From positions 1 to 21,201 of the forward strand of contig JBOFGK010000054.1 of assembly GCA_051649085.1 (NCBI GenBank): DNA of 21,201 nucleotides, read 5' to 3'. This document shows, in pieces, positions 6,879 to 14,906 of this stretch. Every line of letters starts with the position of its first letter. Within the stretch, counting starts at the first letter, position 1. The position numbers were made by a program, and so were the translations under genes. Source of the DNA: JBOFGK01 sp051649085. Lineage in GTDB: Bacteria; Bacillota_I; Bacilli_A; UBA3375. The notes under the pieces were generated by a model. The model was not told where the DNA came from. It made no database searches and worked only from the letters and a program-made list of their open reading frames with translations.

Positions 6879-8216
6879 ATGAAAACAGTCATTATTGGTG
6901 GAAATGCTGCAGGAATGAGTTTTGCCGCAAAATATCGAAGAAATAATCCAAATAATGAAATAATCGTGCTTGAACAGCGCGATTATGTTTCGTTTGGGGG
7001 ATGTGGATTACCATATTTTGTTGGTGATTTCTTTACAAACAAAGATAGGATGATTGCGCGAACAGTTGAAAAAACACTTGAAAGTGGAATTGATATAAGA
7101 ATAAATTCACTTGTAACAGCAGTTGATTTTGAACAGAAAATTGTAAGCTATAAAGATGTAAAAGATACAAATTCATCTCAAATTGTTCAAACAATTGCGT
7201 ATGATGAATTAATTATCTCGACAGGTGCGACACCAATTGTTCCGAATTTTGGAGAATATTCACCAAATAATGTTTTCACACTTACAACAATGGAAGATGG
7301 AATTGACCTGAAGAAAGCTCTAGAAAAACCATCAGTGAAAAAAGTAGCAATAATTGGAGCAGGCTTTATTGGACTTGAGTTAGTTGAAGCATTTAAACAT
7401 CGAGGTCTTGAAGTTGTTTTAATTGAACGTGAATCAGCACCGATGAATAAAGTTTTTTCCACAAAAATAACCGATAAAATTATCGACTATTTAGATGAAC
7501 TTCAAGTAGAAGTGCATTTAAATACAACTGTTAGTCAAATTGAAGATTTAGAGTCTGGATACAAGATAATAACTGACTCATCAGAAATTAAAGCTGATTT
7601 AATTGTGCTTTCTTTAGGCTTTAAACCAAATACTGAAATTTTTGATTTAGAAAAAGCGGCTAACGGCGCATTAATGGTTGATAAATTTTCACAAACAAAA
7701 CTTTCAAATGTTTATGCAGTTGGTGATTGTGCATTAACTTATAATTCAGTTACTGAAAAAATGCAATATATTCCTTTAGCAACAGCAGCTAATAAAATTG
7801 GGAGAATGCTTGCTGATAAAATGGCTGGAAAAAAAGTTGTCTATAATGGAATGCTTGGATCATCATGCCTTAAACTTCATGAACTTGAACTTGCAGCCAC
7901 GGGAATGAGTGAAATGCAAGCACTTGAACTTGGAATTGATTATAAAGTTGTTGCAATTACTGATAAAGATCATACAAGTTACTATCCGGGACAAGCGGAT
8001 ATTCATATAAATCTATTATATGATGCCCAAACTAAGGTTATTCTTGGTGCAGAAGCGTTAGGGAAAAATGGTGTCGTTGGTCGTATTAATGTGATTGCTG
8101 CAGCAATAACAACGAAGATGACAACAGAGGAACTAGGTTATTTAGACTTATGCTACGCCCCTCCCTTTTCACGAACTTGGGATGCTTTAAATGTGGCTGG
8201 AAATGTTGCTAAATAA
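6879..8216 (+). CDS. Class III pyridine nucleotide-disulfide oxidoreductase (CoA-disulfide or cystine reductase-like)
   Basis: 445 residues. FAD-binding GGNAAG (7-12), a single redox cysteine at 42 in SFGGCGLPYFVG, the NAD(P)H-binding motif IIGAGFIGLELVEAF (about 157-171), the second FAD motif NVYAVGDCA (about 276-285) and the C-terminal dimer domain ending in YAPPFSRTWDALNVAG. The SFGGCGLPY form of the cysteine motif and the YAPPFS tail, with the tyrosine used by coenzyme A-disulfide reductase, favour a disulfide reductase over a water-forming NADH oxidase, which reads SFLSCG. It begins one base after the stop of the cystine symporter, with GAGG upstream, so it may reduce cystine or mixed disulfides with coenzyme A formed from imported cystine. 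Family membership is secure; the substrate is inferred from context. Confidence 0.85.
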   Translation: MKTVIIGGNAAGMSFAAKYRRNNPNNEIIVLEQRDYVSFGGCGLPYFVGDFFTNKDRMIARTVEKTLESGIDIRINSLVTAVDFEQKIVSYKDVKDTNSSQIVQTIAYDELIISTGATPIVPNFGEYSPNNVFTLTTMEDGIDLKKALEKPSVKKVAIIGAGFIGLELVEAFKHRGLEVVLIERESAPMNKVFSTKITDKIIDYLDELQVEVHLNTTVSQIEDLESGYKIITDSSEIKADLIVLSLGFKPNTEIFDLEKAANGALMVDKFSQTKLSNVYAVGDCALTYNSVTEKMQYIPLATAANKIGRMLADKMAGKKVVYNGMLGSSCLKLHELELAATGMSEMQALELGIDYKVVAITDKDHTSYYPGQADIHINLLYDAQTKVILGAEALGKNGVVGRINVIAAAITTKMTTEELGYLDLCYAPPFSRTWDALNVAGNVAK

Positions 8217-8243
8217 CGATTTAAGACATAAATAGTTGAAGGA

Positions 8244-8273
8244 AAAGGTATAGTTTTAACTATATCTTTTTTA
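8244..8273 (+). terminator. Terminator of the cystine transporter-reductase operon
   Basis: AAAGGTATAGTT (8244-8255) pairs with AACTATATCTTT (8258-8269), with one G-U pair and a very tight loop, and runs into TTTTTT. Confidence 0.65.
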
Positions 8274-8351
8274 ATTGTAAATAGTAAATGCGTGCTTAAA
8301 ATATTAAAAGTAAGTTTAAACTAGATTATGCAACTCAACTTTAAAATTATA

Positions 8352-8360
8352 TGATATAAT
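8352..8360 (+). promoter_or_regulatory. Extended -10 promoter of the nitroreductase gene
   Basis: TG (8352-8353), one base and TATAAT (8355-8360). No good -35 hexamer is seen at 17 bases, as expected for extended -10 promoters. AAGGAG (8386-8391) and the ATG follow. Confidence 0.6.
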
Positions 8361-8395
8361 AGCTCTAATAAATAATTTTAATTAGAAGGAGTACT

Positions 8396-9136
8396 ATGAA
8401 CGAAACAATAAATATTTTAAAGGAACATCGAACAATTAGGAATTTTTCAGATCAACCGATTGCCGAGGCAACAATTAAAACAATTATTGAATGTGGACTT
8501 AGAGGAGCAACAGCTGGAAATATGCAATTTTATTCGATAATAAAAGTAACGGATAAAAAGATACTAGAAAAACTTGCAGAGACTTGTGATAATCAAAGAT
8601 TGATTGCAAATGCGAGTTTCGGACTTGTATTTGTGGCTGACGCACATAAATATGTTAAATATTTTAAGGCAAGAAATGTCAAGCAACATTTTGAAGACTA
8701 TAAAGATCCATCATTTACAGATTTTTTCTTAGCTTTACAAGACGCAATGATTTGTGCACAAAATACGGTTGTTGCAGCTGAAAGTTTAGGAATTGGAACA
8801 TGCTACATTGGAGATATTGTTGAACATTATGAAATTCATAAAGAACTCTTCAAGTTACCGGAGCATGTAATGCCGGTTAGTCTCGTTGTTTTTGGAAACT
8901 ACGAAAAAGTGCCAAAGCTAAAAGAACGTTTTGCTTTCGAAGATGTTGTGTTTGAAAATACGTATAAAGAAGTCGATATTCTAGAGATGTTTAAAGAACG
9001 TGAACGTGGTAACGAAGACTTTGCAATTAGAACATATAACCGTAAATGGAATCAACCATTTTTCACAGAAATGGAAAGATCACTTCGACTTTATTTAGCG
9101 GAATTTGATTTGAAAATTGTTGATAAAGACGAATAA
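8396..9136 (+). CDS. Nitroreductase-family FMN oxidoreductase (NfsA/Frp-like)
   Basis: 246 residues. Residues 4-20 carry 'LKEHRTIRNFSDQPI', the FMN phosphate-binding start of the nitroreductase fold; GATAGNMQF (about 37-45) and the GIGTCYIGD loop (about 137-145) are also typical. The length and the extended C-terminus (about 175-246, with the 'YNRKWNQPF' stretch) match the NfsA/flavin reductase P subgroup, homodimers that use NADPH or NADH to reduce nitro compounds, quinones or free flavin. The physiological substrate is unknown. It is a single-gene unit with its own promoter and terminator. It sits between two flavin disulfide-reductase-family genes, which suggests a local redox theme but not a common pathway. 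Confidence 0.85.
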   Translation: MNETINILKEHRTIRNFSDQPIAEATIKTIIECGLRGATAGNMQFYSIIKVTDKKILEKLAETCDNQRLIANASFGLVFVADAHKYVKYFKARNVKQHFEDYKDPSFTDFFLALQDAMICAQNTVVAAESLGIGTCYIGDIVEHYEIHKELFKLPEHVMPVSLVVFGNYEKVPKLKERFAFEDVVFENTYKEVDILEMFKERERGNEDFAIRTYNRKWNQPFFTEMERSLRLYLAEFDLKIVDKDE

Positions 9137-9144
9137 TTAAAAAG

Positions 9145-9165
9145 AAAACGGCATTTGCCGTTTTT
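9145..9165. terminator. Bidirectional terminator between the nitroreductase and NADH oxidase genes
   Basis: AAAACGGCA (9145-9153) and TGCCGTTTT (9156-9164) form a perfect 9-bp stem with A- and T-tracts on both sides, so it can serve both convergent genes. Confidence 0.85.
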
Positions 9166-9193
9166 CATTGTGTAGTGTTATTTTGCTTTAAAA

Positions 9194-10558
9194 TTAGTGT
9201 TTTAAACCAGTTATTTTTTCTAATGCCTTTAAACCAGCGACAGTAATAAAGTTTTTTGGCTGATTAAAATGCGGTAAGAAGAATAAGTCCAGTAAAGCCA
9301 ATTTTGTAATTGGATATTTTTCCTGTATTGCTAAACTAAAGAAGTGGTTTGCAAGTGAAATGTCATCACGTGACATCATTTGTGCACCTACAATAATGTG
9401 CGTTTCTTTGTCATAAACAACTCTTAAAGTTACTTCGTTATTTTCAGGCATAAATGTTGGTTTTAAAAGTTCAGTAACCGTTACTTCATCGACATTCATT
9501 CCAGCTTGTTGTGCTTGTTCTAATGTAATTCCCGTCGAACACATCGTTAAACCATAAATATGAATCGCGTTACTTCCTTGAACTCCTTGCATTGCAATCT
9601 CAGTTCCAGCAGCGTGGTGAGCAGCAACGATTCCAGTTCTAACAGCATTTGTAGCAAGTGCAATGTGTGCTGTTTGATTAGTTGCGTTATTCATAACCGT
9701 TGAACAATCTCCGATTGCATAAACACCTGGAATACTTGTTTGTTGATGTTCATCAACAACAATTGCCCCATTACCAAGCATTTCAATTCCACTGTCTGCA
9801 ATAAATTTTGTACGTGGTCTAAATCCAACACTTAGTAAAGCAGCGTCAACATTATAAGTTCCTTTATCAGTAACTATTTGAGCAAGTTTCCCATCTGTTC
9901 CTTTAAATTCAACAACTGATTCATTTAAAGCTAATTTAATCCCATTAGCTTCCATATTTTTTTCCATTTCAATTTGGAAATCACGATCGTAGTATTGATT
10001 TAATACACGACCTGTGTCAATTAAAATCGCTTCTTTTCCAGCTTCTTTAAAAGCTTCAACAAGTTCAACTCCAATATAACCGGCTCCGACAACTCCAACA
10101 CTTTTAATTGATGGATCTGCAAGTAGTTCTTTAGCGGTAACTGCATTTTGGAAGATTTTTGCATAAATGATATTTTCTAAATCAATCCCTGGAATTGGAG
10201 GGATAATTGGCCATGAACCACAAGCTAAAATCAATTTATCATATGAATCCGTTAATATAGCATTCGTTTTTAAATTACGCACATTAAGTGTTTTATTAGC
10301 GAAATCAATGCTTTCGATTTGATGCTCTAAGTAAACCTCTGCTCCTTGAGAACGAAGAAGTTCTTGATCAGCATAAAATAGCCCTTCTGGAGAATCAATT
10401 ACATTTCCAATCCACAAAGCCATTCCACATCCTAAAAATGAAATGTTTGAGTTTGTATCATAGGTTGTAACTTTAACTTTATCTTTATAATTATTTAAAA
10501 GTGTAAGTACTGCATGAGTACCAGCGTGATTTGTTCCGACAACAATAATTTTTTCCAT
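9194..10558 (-). CDS. nox: NADH oxidase, water-forming type
   Basis: 454 residues. It has the class III flavoprotein plan: GTNHAGTHA (8-16) with the active-site base His11, redox cysteine 44 in SFLGCGMALWIG, the NADH-binding GAGYIGVELVEAFKEAG (about 160-176), the FAD motif GVYAIGDCS (about 275-283) and a C-terminal dimer domain. His11 plus a single cysteine in the 'FLGCGMALW' context matches NADH oxidases and peroxidases of lactic acid bacteria and enterococci, where oxygen is reduced to water at a cysteine-sulfenic acid and NAD is regenerated. An NADH peroxidase is the main alternative. A TAGGAG site lies upstream. The gene is monocistronic and divergent from the aquaglyceroporin. No obvious Rex-type operator was seen. 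Confidence 0.85.
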   Translation of the reverse strand: MEKIIVVGTNHAGTHAVLTLLNNYKDKVKVTTYDTNSNISFLGCGMALWIGNVIDSPEGLFYADQELLRSQGAEVYLEHQIESIDFANKTLNVRNLKTNAILTDSYDKLILACGSWPIIPPIPGIDLENIIYAKIFQNAVTAKELLADPSIKSVGVVGAGYIGVELVEAFKEAGKEAILIDTGRVLNQYYDRDFQIEMEKNMEANGIKLALNESVVEFKGTDGKLAQIVTDKGTYNVDAALLSVGFRPRTKFIADSGIEMLGNGAIVVDEHQQTSIPGVYAIGDCSTVMNNATNQTAHIALATNAVRTGIVAAHHAAGTEIAMQGVQGSNAIHIYGLTMCSTGITLEQAQQAGMNVDEVTVTELLKPTFMPENNEVTLRVVYDKETHIIVGAQMMSRDDISLANHFFSLAIQEKYPITKLALLDLFFLPHFNQPKNFITVAGLKALEKITGLKH

Positions 10559-10603
10559 ATTAGCTCCTAAATTTTATTTGGCAGTACAAAATCTACCATA
10601 TTA

Positions 10604-10609
10604 ATTATA
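10604..10609 (-). promoter_or_regulatory. -10 box of nox
   Basis: TATAAT on the minus strand about 46 bases before the nox ATG. No convincing -35 at 16-18 bases. Confidence 0.5.
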
Positions 10610-10738
10610 ACAAAAAATGTTTTCGTACACAGTAATTATGGTCATTATTATATAAATATTATAAAAAAGAGATGTTTTTTTCTTGCTGTTTGTCAATTTT
10701 CCATTAAAAACATATAGAATTAACTATTTTAACAAATT

Positions 10739-10759
10739 TTTTCCGGAAAATGTTATAAT
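10739..10759 (+). promoter_or_regulatory. Extended -10 promoter of the aquaglyceroporin gene with abutting 12-bp palindrome
   Basis: TG-T-TATAAT (10751-10759) is an extended -10. Directly before it lies the perfect palindrome TTTTCCGGAAAA (10739-10750), a likely operator because it occupies the spacer region. The -10 box lies inside the longer open frame that begins at 10683, which argues that translation starts downstream at 10794. Confidence 0.6.
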
Positions 10760-10793
10760 TAAAAAAAAAGATAGTTTAACTAAAGGAGAGAAT

Positions 10794-11498
10794 ATGGATA
10801 CAACAAACATTGTAAGTGGTGAAATAATTGGAACATTGCTACTTGTTCTAATTGGTTGTGGAACTAATGCAGCAAACTCACTTAAAGGATCATTTGCTAA
10901 AAATAGTGGTTGGACATTTGTAACCCTTGGATGGGGAGCCGGAATAATGGTTGCCGTTTTTGCAGCTTTACCGCTTTCTGGTGCACATCTAAATCCAGCC
11001 GTAAGTTTGGCCCAATTAATCTTAGGAAATATTGATAGTACAGAGTTTATTTATTATGTTTGTGGACAGTTGATCGGTGCGTTCATTGGTGCTGCACTAG
11101 TTGCGATTTTATATTACGATCACTTCCAAAATACTGAAGATGAAAATACAGTACTTGGAACTTTTGCAACGGCCCCTGCATATGAGAATACACCAGTTAA
11201 TATTTTGGGCGAATTAGTAGCAACATTTGTGCTTATTTTCACACTTTTAGTAGCAGGAGAATATAAGGAGTGGGCAGTTGTTTATGTTCCTTTTATTGTA
11301 TTTGCGGTTGTAACTGCGTTTGGTTCGCTTTCCGGATTTGCGCTAAATCCTGCTCGTGATTTAATGCCGAGACTTTTACATCAATTATTTCCCTTTAAAA
11401 ATAAACGAGATTCTAATTGGAAATATGTAATTGTCCCAATCGTTGGTCCATTATTAGGTGGAGCAGCTGCAGCGTTACTTTTCAGTGCACTATATTGA
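10794..11498 (+). CDS. glpF: Aquaglyceroporin (glycerol facilitator, MIP family)
   Basis: 234 residues from the ATG at 10794, chosen because TAAAGGAGAG (10781-10790) precedes it, the first helix begins just after it and the promoter lies upstream; the frame is open to 10683 but that extension is not needed. Both pore motifs are present: N67-P68-A69 in SGAHLNPAVS and N185-P186-A187-R188-D189 in GFALNPARDLMPR. The aspartate after the arginine is typical of glycerol-conducting members rather than strict water channels. Six membrane segments are evident. No glycerol kinase or glycerol-phosphate oxidase is nearby, so the physiological solute (glycerol, other small neutral solutes or water) is open. 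It is monocistronic with a strong terminator. Confidence 0.85.
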   Translation: MDTTNIVSGEIIGTLLLVLIGCGTNAANSLKGSFAKNSGWTFVTLGWGAGIMVAVFAALPLSGAHLNPAVSLAQLILGNIDSTEFIYYVCGQLIGAFIGAALVAILYYDHFQNTEDENTVLGTFATAPAYENTPVNILGELVATFVLIFTLLVAGEYKEWAVVYVPFIVFAVVTAFGSLSGFALNPARDLMPRLLHQLFPFKNKRDSNWKYVIVPIVGPLLGGAAAALLFSALY

Positions 11499-11524
11499 TA
11501 ATTTTGAAAAAATATGTAATTGAC

Positions 11525-11550
11525 AAAAAAGCGATTAGTCGCTTTTTTTT
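11525..11550 (+). terminator. Terminator after the aquaglyceroporin gene
   Basis: AAAAAGCGA, a TTAG loop and TCGCTTTTT, followed by further Ts: a classic intrinsic terminator. Confidence 0.9.
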
Positions 11551-11702
11551 AAACATTTAAGCTGATTTTCCTAATCATTTGAACTTGAATTTAGTCATTG
11601 GTTTGAAAAAATTTCATCATCTTTAAAGTTGAGAAAAAAACTATTTCCAAGGTGTAAAATCGAAGTTTTCGAAAAATATCCCCTTTTTCAAAAGATATTA
11701 GT

Positions 11703-11708
11703 TATAAT
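11703..11708 (+). promoter_or_regulatory. -10 box of the S1-pgi-alr operon, unusually close to the start codon
   Basis: TATAAT ends only six bases before the ATG at 11715, so transcription from it would begin at or next to the start codon. No strong -35 is visible; the region 11551-11702 otherwise holds only short imperfect repeats, such as TGAAA-AAA-TTTCA near 11614. Confidence 0.5.
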
Positions 11709-11714
11709 ATAACT

Positions 11715-12044
11715 ATGATAGAAAAAATTAATAAATTAAAGATAGTAAAAGTATGTCCGCACGGACTAATTGTAGAACAAATGAATGGAGAAAGTGGATT
11801 TATTCATATTTCTGAATGCTCACATTCATACATCGCGAACTTAAATGACTTATATGTGAAAAATGAATACATATATGGTAAGTTTCTACGTGAAAATTCA
11901 GTAGGAGCATATTTTACCCTTAAAAGTGGTCATAAAATTAATATGAGTGAATGCCGTGATCTTGATGTGATGGAAACAGGTGGAGGATATTACGTACTTG
12001 AACATTTTTTAAATAAATGTCGAGAAAAGGAGAAAAATGATTAA
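11715..12044 (+). CDS. S1-domain RNA-binding protein (YugI/CvfD-like)
   Basis: 109 residues. Residues 8-60 are an S1 RNA-binding fold: 'LKIVKVCPHGLIVEQMNGESGFIHISECS', with the conserved glycine before the hydrophobic strand and the GFIHIS motif, then 'YVKNEYIYGKFL'. The rest (about 66-109) is a short, mildly charged tail. Small single-S1 proteins of this type in Bacillota (general stress protein 13/YugI, CvfD) bind RNA or ribosomes and affect expression after transcription. This one lacks an obvious extended basic tail. No Shine-Dalgarno sequence precedes the ATG. The gene overlaps pgi by 8 bases, so pgi translation is probably coupled to it. Confidence 0.75.
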   Translation: MIEKINKLKIVKVCPHGLIVEQMNGESGFIHISECSHSYIANLNDLYVKNEYIYGKFLRENSVGAYFTLKSGHKINMSECRDLDVMETGGGYYVLEHFLNKCREKEKND

Positions 12045-13368
12045 ATTAGAGAAAAAATACTTAAAAAACTTTTTAACTGAAAATTGGCTTGAAACTAACA
12101 CAGAACTTGTGAAAAAAATTGATGATAAAATAAAAAATAAAACTGGTGCTGGAAATGATTTTCTGGGATGGTATGATTTACCAACAGTCTATGATCAGGT
12201 GGAATTTGACCGAATAAAAAAAGCTGCAGCAAAAATTCAAAGTGATTCAAAAATCCTAATTGTAATTGGGATTGGTGGTTCGTACTTAGGTGCTAAAGCA
12301 GTAATTGAATTTTTAAATGATCAATTTAAAAATAACCATCATGATGAAACGACAAAAATTTATTTTGCTGGACAAAATATATCGTCAACATATTTGTATG
12401 AATTAGATCAACTAATTGGTGAAAAAGATTTTTCAATTAATGTTATCTCAAAGTCAGGAACAACGACTGAACCTGCAATTGCTTTTAGATTTTTCAAAAA
12501 TAAATTAGAACAAAAATATTCAGAAGCAGAAGTTAATGCACGTATTTATGCAACAACAGATGGAACAAAAGGTGCTTTGAAAGAACAAGCAAATGCGTAT
12601 GGTTGGGAAAGTTTTGTAGTCCCTGACAATGTTGGAGGACGTTTCTCTGTCTTGACAGCTGTTGGTTTATTACCGATTGCAGCGGCAGGGATTGATATTG
12701 ATGAATTAATGCTTGGAGCGCGTGAAGCACAAACAAAATATCAAACAGCAGATTTAAGCCAAAACGAAGCTTACCAATATGCGGTTATTCGAAATGAACT
12801 ACATAAAGAAGGTAAAGCTATTGAGATGCTTGTTGGATATGAAGCCAATCAAATGTACTTTAACGAATGGTGGAAGCAACTATATGGTGAAAGTGAAGGA
12901 AAAGATGGAAAAGGAATTTTCCCAGCTAGTGCAATTTTTTCGACTGATTTGCATTCATTAGGACAGTTTGTTCAAAGTGGAACACGTAATTTATTTGAAA
13001 CAGTTATTTATTTTGATCAAGTACGTCATGAAATTAAAGTACCATATGATCAAGAAAATCGCGATGGACTTAACTTCTTGAGTGAAATGACAATTTCCGA
13101 GGTTAATCAAAAAGCCTTTATCGCAACAGTGCTAGCACACGTAGATGGTGGAGTGCCAAATATTGTACTTAATGTGGAAAATCAAAGCCCAAGAAGTATC
13201 GGACATTTAATTTATTTCTTTGAATTAGCATGCGCAATGAGTGGATATATTTTAGAAGTTAATCCATTTGATCAACCAGGAGTTGAAGCATATAAGCAAA
13301 ATATGTTTGCCCTTTTAGGGAAACCAGGATTTGAGGAACTTAAAGCAAAGTTAGAAAGAGATTTATAA
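12037..13368 (+). CDS. pgi: Glucose-6-phosphate isomerase
   Basis: 443 residues, the usual size of the short Bacillota form. It interconverts glucose 6-phosphate and fructose 6-phosphate in glycolysis and gluconeogenesis. The sugar-phosphate-binding SIS motifs are clear: IGIGGSYLGAKAV (about 76-88) and SKSGTTTEPAIAF (138-150). VGGRFSVLTAVGLLPIA (about 200-216) and GTRNLFET (about 312-319) are the signature region and the stretch with the catalytic glutamate. A strong AAAGGAG lies six bases before the ATG, inside the S1 gene. The stop TAA shares its last base with the ATG of alr. Confidence 0.95.
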   Translation: MIKLEKKYLKNFLTENWLETNTELVKKIDDKIKNKTGAGNDFLGWYDLPTVYDQVEFDRIKKAAAKIQSDSKILIVIGIGGSYLGAKAVIEFLNDQFKNNHHDETTKIYFAGQNISSTYLYELDQLIGEKDFSINVISKSGTTTEPAIAFRFFKNKLEQKYSEAEVNARIYATTDGTKGALKEQANAYGWESFVVPDNVGGRFSVLTAVGLLPIAAAGIDIDELMLGAREAQTKYQTADLSQNEAYQYAVIRNELHKEGKAIEMLVGYEANQMYFNEWWKQLYGESEGKDGKGIFPASAIFSTDLHSLGQFVQSGTRNLFETVIYFDQVRHEIKVPYDQENRDGLNFLSEMTISEVNQKAFIATVLAHVDGGVPNIVLNVENQSPRSIGHLIYFFELACAMSGYILEVNPFDQPGVEAYKQNMFALLGKPGFEELKAKLERDL

Positions 13369-14387
13369 TGAGAAACAGTTTAATCGTCAAAATGGACAAT
13401 GTAAAACATAATATTGAAGTAATTCGCAAGAATAAACAAGCATGTTTGATGGTTAAAGGAAATGCCTATGGAGCTGGTTTTGGTGTAATTGAAAAATTAG
13501 TAAATTTAGGCTATGATTATTTTGGTGTATCAACAATTCAAGAAGCATTGACTTTGAGAAAAATTAATTCAGAAATTCGAATTTTAATTGTTTCGTACGT
13601 TGATCAGAATGAATTGCCACTAATTGTGGAAAATAATTTTGAAATTACAGTTTACAATATGAAAATGTTAAATCAAATCGATCAAAGTGTGAAATTTCAT
13701 TTAAAGTTTGATACAGGTATGGGTCGATTAGGGTTTTCAGAGGCCGAAGCGAATGCTGTTTTAAAGACTATTCAAACCAAAAAACTTAAACCAATAGGGA
13801 TTTACTCGCATTTAGCTTGTGCGGCAATTGAAGAAAAATCGGAAACACAGATTACGACTTTTAAAAGTATTCTCAAAGTGTTTGAGCCTAAAATAAAATT
13901 TGAATATATTCATCTTTTAAATACAACTGGTTCAATTAAGTACGATACAACTTTTGACAATCTTGTTCGGATTGGAATTGGGATGTGGGGTTATGTGGCT
14001 AATTTTGTTGAACAGCAAGCCTATGCTAGTCACTTAAAACCAGCATTTAGTTTAATGTCTGTAATTTCAATGATTAAAGATTATGATGGATTTATCGGAT
14101 ACGATCATATTGAGCATACGACAGGGCGAATTGTGACAATTCCAGTTGGTTATCATGATGGTTTAGATCGTCGTTTAACTGGTTATCAAATTCCTAATGT
14201 TGGAAAAATTGTTGGAAAAGTTTGTATGGATCAAATTATGGTTCAAACAACAGAGAGTTTACAAGAAAATCAAAGTATTTTTATCTTTGAAAACTTGGAT
14301 ATCTATGACTTAGTAGCTTATTGTCAAACAACAGTTTATGAATTAATTTCGCCACTTGCAAATCGAATGGAGCGAATTTATCGGTAA
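13368..14387 (+). CDS. alr: Alanine racemase
   Basis: 339 residues, slightly shorter than the 360-390 typical of the family. A PLP enzyme that makes D-alanine for peptidoglycan. Lys30 in MVKGNAYGAGF is the Schiff-base lysine, KFDTGMGRLGF (about 116-126) is the conserved barrel motif, and Tyr245 in FIGYDH is the second catalytic base on the C-terminal domain, equivalent to the VSYG tyrosine. IPVGYHDGLDRRL and VCMDQIMV complete the pattern. The 'GYHDG' in place of the common 'GYADG' is a minor variation. It follows pgi with a one-base stop/start overlap (TAATG), so it is translated by re-initiation. No terminator was seen after it. Confidence 0.9.
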   Translation: MRNSLIVKMDNVKHNIEVIRKNKQACLMVKGNAYGAGFGVIEKLVNLGYDYFGVSTIQEALTLRKINSEIRILIVSYVDQNELPLIVENNFEITVYNMKMLNQIDQSVKFHLKFDTGMGRLGFSEAEANAVLKTIQTKKLKPIGIYSHLACAAIEEKSETQITTFKSILKVFEPKIKFEYIHLLNTTGSIKYDTTFDNLVRIGIGMWGYVANFVEQQAYASHLKPAFSLMSVISMIKDYDGFIGYDHIEHTTGRIVTIPVGYHDGLDRRLTGYQIPNVGKIVGKVCMDQIMVQTTESLQENQSIFIFENLDIYDLVAYCQTTVYELISPLANRMERIYR

Positions 14388-14412
14388 AGCAAACAATCAA
14401 AAACTTAACTGC

Positions 14413-14478
14413 TAATTATAATAAATGTTAATTATAAGTAGTATAAACTAAAACGAAGTAAGAAAAAAAGTAAGAAAA
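14413..14478. repeat. Short direct repeats in the alr-trxA gap
   Basis: TAATTATA occurs at 14413-14420 and 14429-14436. AAGTAAGAAAA occurs at 14456-14466 and 14468-14478. The second pair is spaced by about one helical turn. In such AT-rich sequence these may be chance; no clear hairpin terminator is visible in the gap. Confidence 0.3.
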
Positions 14479-14511
14479 TTATACATATCAGCTTATTTTA
14501 TAAAGAAGATG

Positions 14512-14520
14512 TGTTATAAT
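14512..14520 (+). promoter_or_regulatory. Extended -10 promoter of trxA
   Basis: TGT followed by TATAAT, 25 bases before the ATG, with TTGGAGG in between as ribosome binding site. The -35 is weak. Confidence 0.6.
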
Positions 14521-14545
14521 TAAATATAATTGAATTGGAGGAAAA

Positions 14546-14860
14546 ATGGCAGAATTTATTTTAAAATCAAAAGAAGAATTTGAAACAGTAACAGGAACTG
14601 GAGTTTCAGCAGTTGCATTTTCAGCAGCTTGGTGTGGTCCATGTCAGATGTTAGCACCAGTACTTGAAGCGATGCATGATAGTGAAACTAGATATGCTGT
14701 ACATAAAATTGATGCAGAAGAGAACTCAGAAGTTTCAATGAAATATAGTATTATGGCACTTCCAACAGTAATTATCTTTAAAGATGGTGAAGTTGTTGAT
14801 CAGTTTGTTGGTGTAAAGCCTCGTGAAGATATTGCAACACTAGTTGAGAAGTATCTTTAA
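14546..14860 (+). CDS. trxA: Thioredoxin
   Basis: 104 residues, the standard thioredoxin length. The active-site WCGPC is at 29-33 and the cis-proline in ALPTVI is at about 73. FKDGEVVDQFVGVKP is the usual last strand-turn. It reduces protein disulfides in the cytoplasm, with electrons normally from thioredoxin reductase, which is not in this window. It has its own promoter and a strong terminator, and sits next to uvrC as in Bacillus subtilis. Confidence 0.95.
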   Translation: MAEFILKSKEEFETVTGTGVSAVAFSAAWCGPCQMLAPVLEAMHDSETRYAVHKIDAEENSEVSMKYSIMALPTVIIFKDGEVVDQFVGVKPREDIATLVEKYL

Positions 14861-14871
14861 AAAAGAATTGG

Positions 14872-14896
14872 AAAAAGCACGTTTGTGCTTTTTTCT
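14872..14896 (+). terminator. Terminator between trxA and uvrC
   Basis: AAAAAGCAC, a GTTT loop and GTGCTTTTTT: a 9-bp stem with a T-tract. It ends only ten bases before the uvrC ATG. Confidence 0.9.
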
Positions 14897-14906
14897 TTAT
14901 TAAGTT

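Noticed and set aside
10683..10793. N-terminal extension of the aquaglyceroporin from 10683
   Set aside because: The extension contains the extended -10 promoter and palindrome, has no ribosome binding site and precedes the natural family N-terminus; the ATG at 10794 has a strong AAGGAG.
14388..14545. CRISPR-like or small-RNA array from the short repeats before trxA
   Set aside because: Only two copies of each 8-11-base AT-rich repeat, with no regular unit or spacers.
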